From NCBI GenBank assembly GCA_016934175.1, contig JAFGTI010000007.1:1-12909 (forward strand): a stretch of 12,909 nucleotides of DNA, given 5' to 3'. Shown piece after piece: positions 8,115 through 12,909 of the stretch. The position numbers were made by a program, and so were the translations under genes. This stretch comes from Acholeplasmataceae bacterium. GTDB taxonomy: Bacteria; Bacillota_I; Bacilli_A; Acholeplasmatales; Acholeplasmataceae. A model generated the notes under the pieces. That model had not been told where the DNA came from. It did no database searches and saw only the letters and a program-made list of their open reading frames with translations. The stretch's first letter is position 1. Every line of letters starts with the position of its first letter.

Positions 8115-8177
8115 ATAAACTAAATGTATCATAAGTAAGCTTTTTGTCACTCACTTATGATACGTATTTTAGTTTAT
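8115..8177 (-). promoter_or_regulatory. intercistronic hairpin between binding-protein and ATPase genes
   Basis: Long inverted repeat in the 118-nt gap. Bases 8125-8136 pair with 8153-8164 (11 Watson-Crick pairs and one G-T). After a 3-nt bulge, 8115-8124 pair with 8168-8177. The loop is 16 nt. In the transcript the U-run comes about 10 nt after the stem, so this is at most a leaky terminator. Such hairpins after binding-protein genes commonly protect the upstream message or reduce downstream expression. That role is inferred here. Confidence 0.75.
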
Positions 8178-8186
8178 CTTATAAAA

Positions 8187-9185
8187 CTAGTCTAAAGAAT
8201 ATCTTAATGTGTAAACAGGACCTGCCATAAATGCTTCAAAGTTTGAATTGTCAACCATTTCAGTTGCAACTAAATATTGACCACTTACTGTTTCGCCATT
8301 TAATACATCAATTCCTAATTGAATTGCGTCTACAACCATTGCTGGTGAGAATGCAAACGCTACTTGATCAATTCCTAATGCTTCATAATGATCAAATAAA
8401 GCTAATAATTCTCTAGATGCACTGACAGCTGATACTAATTTAATGTTTAGAGTATAACTACCATCATAACCTTCGATTGCTGCTAATACGCCAGCTGCAA
8501 CTTCAGCATCATGAGTAAAGATAGCTTGAATACTTTCTACGTTAGCTTGTGTATCAGTTGATAAGAAAGTTTCCATTTGTGATTGTGCAGTGTCTTTTGA
8601 CCAATTTGTTGAATATTCTTGAACTACGTTGAAATTATCATCAGCAGTAGTAAAGAATCCATCATGTCTTTGTGTAGGGACACTTGAATTATCGCCTTTG
8701 AATTCTAGGATGTTAACTGTTCCAAGAGCTAATTCAGTTGCGAAATATTCATTAAAATAAGTACCTGTTTCTTCACCAATTGTAACATTATCACCTAATA
8801 ATTCAGCAGTTTCATTAAAATCACTGATTAAACGGTCATAAATGATTAATGGAATACCAGCATCAACGATTTGTTGAGCAGCAGACTTTAATTCGTCTCC
8901 ATTATGTGGCCATAAAACGACAACGTCAACTTCATCTGCAATAACTTGGTCAATCTGACTTGATTGTTGAACGATATCATCACTAATTAAGAAAACATAT
9001 TCATAACCGTCTGCTTCAGCTAAACTTTGTGTAGCTGCTTCAGCATGATTGATGCTTTCTCCAAGGAATCCGTGATCTGCACTTGGCATAATGACGGCGA
9101 TTGTTTTTGTATCATCAGCGCTGTTACAAGCACTTAAAGCTACTGCAGCTACAAAAACTAAAAATAAACCTAATACTTTTTTCAT
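8187..9185 (-). CDS. sugar-binding lipoprotein of ABC transporter, RbsB-like
   Basis: Extracellular solute receptor that delivers substrate to the permease. 332 aa with a lysine-led signal sequence and lipobox LSAC (Cys20), so it is lipid-anchored. The mature part is a type-1 periplasmic binding fold (Peripla_BP_4 group). It opens with KTIAVIMPSADHGFLGES (27-44). It continues with DVVVLWPHNGDELKSAAQQIVDAGIPLIIYDR, the usual strand around residues 85-115, and a hinge-side IFTHDAEVAAGVLAAIEG. The start is supported by GGAGGAG four nt before the ATG. It lies 30 nt after the repressor gene with no evident promoter of its own, so it is probably co-transcribed. It resembles ribose/galactose-type receptors, but the specificity cannot be read from sequence alone. 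Confidence 0.92.
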   Translation of the reverse strand: MKKVLGLFLVFVAAVALSACNSADDTKTIAVIMPSADHGFLGESINHAEAATQSLAEADGYEYVFLISDDIVQQSSQIDQVIADEVDVVVLWPHNGDELKSAAQQIVDAGIPLIIYDRLISDFNETAELLGDNVTIGEETGTYFNEYFATELALGTVNILEFKGDNSSVPTQRHDGFFTTADDNFNVVQEYSTNWSKDTAQSQMETFLSTDTQANVESIQAIFTHDAEVAAGVLAAIEGYDGSYTLNIKLVSAVSASRELLALFDHYEALGIDQVAFAFSPAMVVDAIQLGIDVLNGETVSGQYLVATEMVDNSNFEAFMAGPVYTLRYSLD

Positions 9186-9215
9186 TCTTCTCCTCCATAC
9201 CCTTTATAGTATTTT

Positions 9216-10211
9216 TTATTTTGCACACCCTGTAGATTCACGATGAATCACGGTATGTGGTAAAATCACTTTTTTATTCGTTGAATTGTTGTCATTAAAT
9301 TTTTCCATTAACAAATCAACAGCTGTTGTTCCTAAATCAAATCTTGGTTGTGCAATAGTTGATATAGTTGGATAGTAGAAGGATGTAATAGATGTATTAT
9401 CAAATCCAATAACATCAACATCTTTACCAACTTTTTTTTCTAATTTATGTAAAGCAGTAATCGAACCTATTGCTAAAGAATCTGATACGCAAATTATTGC
9501 TGTAGGTGGATTTTTTTGGTTCATCAATTCAACAGTTAGACTTTCGCCTTCTTTAAGACGGTAAAAACTTTTCTTTAACAATGAATCATCAAATTTTATG
9601 TTTGCTTCACGAAGAGCATCTTTATATCCTTTTTCTCGTGCTTCTTCAGAAAATCTATAATAATCACCACTAATCATGGCAATTCTCTTATGTCCTTTTT
9701 TTATAAAATCTTGAGTCACTTCGTAAATGGCTTCTCTATTATCAATAACTGCACTTGATACATCTGCACCAAGTGTAGGTTCGCAACACTGAACAAATGG
9801 GTATTTTTTTGCTATTTCTGAAATTTGATGAGGATCAAGTGTTGAGAAGAAGCTTATTGCTCCATCTACATGTCTACTTTTTAACATGTCTAAATATTTT
9901 TCCTCTTGAATAACCTCAAGATTAGTGATAGCAACCAAAACCTGATATCCATGTTCCTCAGCTTTCGCCTCAACACCTTGTAATATGCGAGAATAAAATT
10001 GATTTGACATTGTAGGAATGAGAACCAGTATTTTATTGCTTCTTTGGGTTCTCAAACTTCTGCCTTTAGCGTCAGGTATATAACCAGATTCTTCAATGAT
10101 TGCTAGTACTTTTTGTCGAGTTACTTTGGCAACTTTTGGATCATTGTTCATAACTCTTGAAACTGTAGCAACTGAAGTTTCAGCTAATCGTGCAACATCC
10201 TTAATATTCAT
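9216..10211 (-). CDS. LacI/GalR-family transcriptional repressor
   Basis: Sugar-responsive DNA-binding repressor, predicted to control this operon and the divergent dehydrogenase operon. The frame extends to 10265, but the family N-terminus (MNIKDVARLAETSVATVSRVMNN) begins at the ATG at 10211. That ATG is preceded by AAGGTG with a 6-nt gap, giving 331 aa, the standard length. The recognition helix SVATVSRV (13-20) matches E. coli GalR. The hinge GRSLRT carries Leu53, the residue that wedges into the central CpG of operators in this family. From about residue 60 (ILVLIPTMSNQFYS) a periplasmic-binding-like effector domain follows. It is first in the leftward operon, so it is probably autoregulated through the operator at 10225-10240. 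The inducer is unknown. Confidence 0.94.
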   Translation of the reverse strand: MNIKDVARLAETSVATVSRVMNNDPKVAKVTRQKVLAIIEESGYIPDAKGRSLRTQRSNKILVLIPTMSNQFYSRILQGVEAKAEEHGYQVLVAITNLEVIQEEKYLDMLKSRHVDGAISFFSTLDPHQISEIAKKYPFVQCCEPTLGADVSSAVIDNREAIYEVTQDFIKKGHKRIAMISGDYYRFSEEAREKGYKDALREANIKFDDSLLKKSFYRLKEGESLTVELMNQKNPPTAIICVSDSLAIGSITALHKLEKKVGKDVDVIGFDNTSITSFYYPTISTIAQPRFDLGTTAVDLLMEKFNDNNSTNKKVILPHTVIHRESTGCAK

Positions 10212-10224
10212 TTTATCACCTTTT

Positions 10225-10240
10225 GTGTAATCGTTTACAA
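10225..10240. promoter_or_regulatory. GalR-like operator at the repressor promoter
   Basis: GTGTAATCGTTTACAA agrees with the E. coli GalR operator consensus GTGTAANCGNTTACAC at all fixed positions except the last. It covers the predicted start site of the leftward promoter (-10 at 10245-10250), so binding would block transcription of the repressor-transporter operon. The regulator encoded here has a GalR-like recognition helix. Confidence 0.75.
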
Positions 10241-10244
10241 GTCT

Positions 10245-10272
10245 ATTATAACATAGAGAATTCATGTGTCAA
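10245..10272 (-). promoter_or_regulatory. leftward promoter of the repressor-transporter operon
   Basis: On the minus strand TTGACA (10267-10272) and TATAAT (10245-10250) are both perfect sigma-A hexamers with a 16-bp spacer. The expected start at about 10238 gives a leader of about 27 nt before the repressor ATG at 10211 and falls inside the operator. Confidence 0.85.
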
Positions 10273-10278
10273 GCATTT

Positions 10279-10292
10279 AATTAGCGCTTTCA
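10279..10292. promoter_or_regulatory. cre-like site between the divergent promoters
   Basis: The minus strand reads TGAAAGCGCTAATT. Against the cre consensus TGWNANCGNTNWCA it differs only at the last two positions. It lies just upstream of the leftward -35 box and about 80 nt upstream of the rightward start, a place from which CcpA could act on either operon. Confidence 0.45.
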
Positions 10293-10330
10293 TTAACTTT
10301 TTTAGTAATAAATTGAAATTATTTTCTTTA

Positions 10331-10359
10331 TTGCGTTTTTTTATCATTCGGTATATAAT
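10331..10359 (+). promoter_or_regulatory. rightward promoter of the Gfo/Idh operon
   Basis: TTGCGT (10331-10336), a 17-bp spacer and a perfect TATAAT (10354-10359). The expected start at about 10366 falls at the left end of the second GalR-like operator. Confidence 0.75.
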
Positions 10360-10364
10360 GAAAA

Positions 10365-10380
10365 ATGTAATGGATTACAC
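10365..10380. promoter_or_regulatory. GalR-like operator at the Gfo/Idh promoter
   Basis: ATGTAATGGATTACAC contains perfect 6-bp arms TGTAAT/ATTACA around a GG centre. It differs from the GalR consensus at the first base and in one of the two central bases. It sits at +1 to +15 of the rightward promoter, the same place relative to the -10 box as its partner. The centres of the two operators are 140 bp apart. Confidence 0.7.
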
Positions 10381-10403
10381 AGATACAAGGAAGAGGTTAT
10401 GAC

Positions 10404-11543
10404 ATGAGAAAATTGCGTTCAGCTGTTATCGGAGTTGGATTTATTGGTATTGCACACATTGAAGCGTTAAGAAGATTAGGGTTTGTTGATATTGTTGCTA
10501 TATCAGATCCAAATGATTCAGAGAAAAAAGCACAAGAACTCAATATTGATAAATCATTTACTGATTATAAAGAAATGATCAATCAAATGAATCTCGACGT
10601 TGTACATATCTGTACTCCTAATAATACACATTTTGAAATTGCTGCATATGCAATAAAGAAAAAAATACATGTAATTTTAGAAAAACCTATGACTCTTTCT
10701 ATAGAAGAAGCTAAAATATTGTTGAGTTTAGCTGAAGAATATCAAGTTATCAATGCAGTTAATTTTCATAATCGGTTTTATCCAACTAGTCTTTACATGA
10801 AAGAATCGATTCAAAAAAATGCTATTGGTGACATTATGTCTGTTAGTGGCATGTATTTACAAGATTGGTTATTATATCCAACTGATTATTCATGGAGATT
10901 ATTAAAAAAAATATCAGGAAATACACGTGCAATCGCTGATATTGGTTCTCATTGGATTGATCTTGTAGAATTTATCACAGGAAGTCATGTAAATGCTGTT
11001 ATGGCAGATTTTAAAACAGTTTATCACAAAAGAAAAAAGACGAAAATTGAGCATAAAAGTTTTCAGGTTACTGATTTGAATCAAGAATTTGAAGAAATAG
11101 ACATTGATACAGAAGATATTTCAACATTATTATTTAGATTTGATAATGGAGCAATTGGTAATGCCATTATTACTCAAATGTTTGCGGGTGAGAAAAACAA
11201 AATTTCATTATTTATTTCTGGTAAAAAAGCTTCTCTACAATGGGATTTGAATCGGCATGGTGATGTGATCATTGGAAATCGAAATGAACCCAATCAAGTT
11301 GTGACTAAAGATAGCGTTTTAATGGGTAATTCTGTCGAATCGATTATTGATTATCCATCAGGACATTCTGAAGGATTTCCTGATGCATTTAAACAAACAT
11401 TTAAGAAAATATATAGACAAATACTTGGTTTTGATGAAGAGATTCTTTATGCGACTTTCAAAGACGGGTTGCATCAAATGATATTAGATGAAGCGATTTA
11501 TGAAAGTGCAAATCAAAATGCATGGGTTAATGTGGGTGAATAG
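10404..11543 (+). CDS. Gfo/Idh/MocA-family oxidoreductase
   Basis: NAD(P)-dependent dehydrogenase of a sugar, polyol or glycoside, predicted cytosolic, 379 aa. The N-terminal Rossmann domain shows GVGFIG (10-15), Asp35 at the end of the second strand, TPNNTH (71-76) and the family EKP (93-95, catalytic Lys94). The C-terminal domain has DIGSH (Asp179 to His183), the usual catalytic Asp and His. It also has a GHSEGFPDAF stretch near 330 seen in many sugar-oxidising members. The run DWLLYPTDYSWRL (154-166) is probably part of the substrate pocket. The start follows AAGGAAGAGG. An earlier ATG (10399) is followed at once by a stop. It is first in a two-gene operon with the TIM-barrel gene only 3 nt downstream. 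The pairing suggests substrate oxidation as the first catabolic step; the substrate is unknown. Confidence 0.9.
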   Translation: MRKLRSAVIGVGFIGIAHIEALRRLGFVDIVAISDPNDSEKKAQELNIDKSFTDYKEMINQMNLDVVHICTPNNTHFEIAAYAIKKKIHVILEKPMTLSIEEAKILLSLAEEYQVINAVNFHNRFYPTSLYMKESIQKNAIGDIMSVSGMYLQDWLLYPTDYSWRLLKKISGNTRAIADIGSHWIDLVEFITGSHVNAVMADFKTVYHKRKKTKIEHKSFQVTDLNQEFEEIDIDTEDISTLLFRFDNGAIGNAIITQMFAGEKNKISLFISGKKASLQWDLNRHGDVIIGNRNEPNQVVTKDSVLMGNSVESIIDYPSGHSEGFPDAFKQTFKKIYRQILGFDEEILYATFKDGLHQMILDEAIYESANQNAWVNVGE

Positions 11544-11546
11544 ACT

Positions 11547-12461
11547 ATGAAGCTAGGATTGTTAAGTGCTATTTTACCCGATTCAAGTTTTGAAGATGTG
11601 ATTAACATCGCACATGAAAACCATTATCAAGCAGTAGAAATTGCTTGTTGGCCGCAATCAAGTGGAGAAAGACGTTACGCTGGTATCACGCATATTAATG
11701 TTGATTCATTAAATGATACTCAGGTAGAATATATTCTTGACTATGCAAAATCACACAGTATTGAAATCATGGCATTAGGATACTACCCAAATCCAATGGA
11801 TGATGACTTGAATCGACGTAAAGAAGTCATCAATCATTTGTACAAAGTTATTAATGCAGCAAGCAAATTGAATATTAATCGAGTATCTACTTTTATAGGT
11901 AGAAATCAATTTAAAAATGATGAAGAAAACATCGTTTTATTTAAAGAAATTTGGACACCAATTATTAAATATGCTGAAGAACATCATGTTTATATAGGTA
12001 TCGAGAATTGCCCGATGTATTTTACTAAAGATGAATGGCCAAGTGGAAAAAATCTCGCATATTCACCTGCTATCTGGAGAAAAATGTTCGAAATCATTCC
12101 TTCTAAATATTTTGGATTAAGTTATGACCCATCACATTTTGTTTTACAAGGTATGGATTACTTATTACCTCTTAAAGAATTTAAAGATAAAATATTTCAT
12201 ATTCATCTGAAAGATTTGATTGTTTATCAAGATAAAATTAATGATTTTGGTCGCTTTACATATCCTTTGAATTATATGTCTCCTAAAATTCCTGGAAAAG
12301 GAATGATTGATTGGAAGATTTTCATAGAAGAAGTTGTAAAATCAGGATATGATCAATGTTTGTGTGTTGAAATTGAAGATAAAACATATGAGGATTCTTT
12401 TGAAAATATCTTAAAAGCAATTAAAGAGTCTTATAAAAACACATCTAAATTTCTACCATAA
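11547..12461 (+). CDS. xylose-isomerase-like TIM-barrel protein (sugar phosphate isomerase/epimerase, AP endonuclease 2 family)
   Basis: Predicted metal-dependent isomerase, epimerase, dehydratase or lyase acting on a (keto-)sugar, 304 aa, cytosolic. It has the AP_endonuc_2/IolE-like fold. Candidate metal ligands are Glu153 (GIENCP), Asp194 with His197 (LSYDPSHF), His220 (HIHLKD) and Glu275 (CVEIED), all in the expected strands. PGKGMIDW (249-256) is the family loop near the end of the barrel. Ribosome site GGGTGA lies inside the end of the dehydrogenase gene and the 3-nt gap indicates a tight operon. Relatives beside Gfo/Idh enzymes act on the oxidised sugar, for example in inositol catabolism or C-glycoside cleavage. 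No iol kinase or other iol gene is present, so the precise reaction is open. It ends at a clear terminator. Confidence 0.87.
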   Translation: MKLGLLSAILPDSSFEDVINIAHENHYQAVEIACWPQSSGERRYAGITHINVDSLNDTQVEYILDYAKSHSIEIMALGYYPNPMDDDLNRRKEVINHLYKVINAASKLNINRVSTFIGRNQFKNDEENIVLFKEIWTPIIKYAEEHHVYIGIENCPMYFTKDEWPSGKNLAYSPAIWRKMFEIIPSKYFGLSYDPSHFVLQGMDYLLPLKEFKDKIFHIHLKDLIVYQDKINDFGRFTYPLNYMSPKIPGKGMIDWKIFIEEVVKSGYDQCLCVEIEDKTYEDSFENILKAIKESYKNTSKFLP

Positions 12462-12481
12462 TAAAATAGCCAATCAAATAT

Positions 12482-12512
12482 AAAAGGTACTTGCATAAAA
12501 AAGTACCTTTTT
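12482..12512 (+). terminator. terminator of the Gfo/Idh operon
   Basis: An 11-bp stem (AAAAGGTACTT / AAGTACCTTTT) around an 8-nt loop, followed by further T's (TCATTT). It begins 21 nt after the TIM-barrel stop codon. Confidence 0.88.
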
Positions 12513-12627
12513 CATTTATCTCTATCTAAAATCGATGAGATTGTTCAATATAACTATTTTGTAAAACATAATTTCATAAAAAACTATCTAATAACTCAAA
12601 AAATAAGATTATTGAGCTGTTTTGGTG

Positions 12628-12633
12628 TATAAT
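12628..12633 (+). promoter_or_regulatory. candidate -10 box before the inverted repeat
   Basis: A perfect TATAAT whose last base is exactly 7 nt before the G that opens the 16-bp inverted repeat, the normal distance to a start site. No good -35 hexamer lies 16-18 bp upstream (TTGAGC at 12613 is too close), so this call rests on position and the hexamer alone. Confidence 0.4.
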
Positions 12634-12639
12634 ATAAAT

Positions 12640-12781
12640 GTATTCCCCATATATAAGATTTTTAGTTTACTAGATTAAAGAGTTTAGTATTGGGATTTAC
12701 AGTTTCAATGTTCTCATTAAGCAATGATTAAGTTTTAGTTTTATAGAAATATGGTTTTGTGATTGTATATATGGGGAATAC
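12640..12781. repeat. perfect 16-bp inverted repeat spanning 142 bp
   Basis: GTATTCCCCATATATA (12640-12655) and its exact complement (12766-12781) flank 110 bp of AT-rich sequence without a reading frame. The interior holds two small hairpins: 12668-12689 (9 pairs, three of them or fewer G-T, loop AAAG) and 12714-12727 (TCATT/AATGA). No flanking target-site duplication is seen. It may be the closing stem of an RNA or the ends of a small mobile element. Confidence 0.85.
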
Positions 12782-12829
12782 TATTTATTAAATATTCTTT
12801 TATGTTTATGTGAGCCGATAGGGCTTTTT
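12640..12829 (+). ncRNA. candidate structured small RNA, about 190 nt
   Basis: The 398 nt after 12512 hold no protein gene. A TATAAT box, a start-distance G, a 16-bp closing stem (12640-12655 with 12766-12781) and a short terminator-like hairpin (GAGCC/GGCTT, 12812-12826, then TTTC) fit an independent small-RNA transcript. A stronger terminator lies at 12838. Overall size and closed-end shape recall 6S RNA, but I cannot identify its central-bubble sequence or match any known RNA. The closing stem spans only 142 nt. A small inverted-repeat element is a real alternative. Confidence 0.3.
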
Positions 12830-12837
12830 CGTATACT

Positions 12838-12870
12838 AAGACTAGGAGTTATTTCTTAGTCTTTTATTTT
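12838..12870 (+). terminator. terminator in the right-hand gene-free region
   Basis: A 10-bp stem with one G-T pair (12838-12847 with 12854-12863), loop GTTATT, followed by TTATTTTTTT. No protein gene lies between it and the previous terminator at 12482-12512, so it implies a non-coding transcript from this interval. The last 40 bases (to 12909) hold nothing I can identify. Confidence 0.75.
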
Positions 12871-12909
12871 TTTATAAATGGTAGTAAAATAAGGGCGAAG
12901 GCGTAGTTA

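Noticed and set aside
9186..9215. ATAC/GTAT mini-hairpin between repressor and receptor genes as a terminator
   Set aside because: Four pairs without a following U-tract; the 30-nt gap is better read as an operon junction.
12590..12620. CTCAA/TTGAG hairpin before the candidate small RNA
   Set aside because: Only five pairs around a long AT-rich loop; expected by chance at this base composition.
12640..12781. Insertion sequence with 16-bp terminal repeats
   Set aside because: No transposase frame, no flanking direct duplication and a length of only 142 bp; kept only as an alternative (MITE-like) reading.
12870..12909. GGGCGAAGGCG stretch as the start of a tRNA, riboswitch or RNase P RNA
   Set aside because: Only 40 bases are available and they match no consensus I know; no pairing can be tested at the edge.

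Overview
The window is AT-rich DNA with strong GGAGG-type ribosome binding sites, lipoprotein signal peptides and TATAAT promoters. TGA is used as a stop (the ABC permease gene ends on TGA), and the tryptophan codons I checked are TGG. This points to a low-GC Gram-positive bacterium or an Acholeplasma/Izemoplasma/Haloplasma-like relative using the standard bacterial code, not a Mycoplasma/Spiroplasma-type genome. The genus cannot be fixed from the sequence. There are ten protein genes and no tRNA, rRNA, CRISPR array or recognisable transposase.

Left part (1-5480). A GGDEF protein, open at the window's left edge, converges on a large secreted lipoprotein of glycoside hydrolase family 81 (endo-beta-1,3-glucanase) across a bidirectional terminator. 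The glucanase gene has a perfect GAAACCGGTTTC palindrome upstream of its start. It reads as a CcpA (cre-like) or LacI-family operator. Divergent from it are a DUF975-type membrane protein and a short-chain dehydrogenase, closed by a long perfect hairpin.

Central and right part (5500-12510). This is a divergent carbohydrate-use locus. Leftward runs an apparent operon: LacI/GalR-type repressor, sugar-binding lipoprotein, two-domain sugar ABC ATPase, ABC permease. Rightward runs a two-gene operon: a Gfo/Idh/MocA dehydrogenase and a xylose-isomerase-like TIM-barrel protein. Each promoter has, at its transcription start, a 16-bp site close to the E. coli GalR operator consensus, and the repressor's recognition helix is GalR-like. 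A cre-like site lies between the promoters. The simplest reading is that a sugar, polyol or glycoside enters through the ABC transporter, is oxidised by the Gfo/Idh enzyme and is then isomerised or cleaved by the TIM-barrel enzyme. The repressor would control both arms and catabolite repression would sit on top. The substrate cannot be named.

Right edge (12512-12909). No protein gene is visible. A TATAAT box is followed exactly 7 nt later by a perfect 16-bp inverted repeat whose arms span 142 nt, then by two terminator-like hairpins. This is either a structured small RNA or a small terminal-inverted-repeat element.

Several longest-frame starts are too far upstream. The sequence supports later starts for the glucanase (3548), the repressor (10211) and the permease (6570 or 6573).
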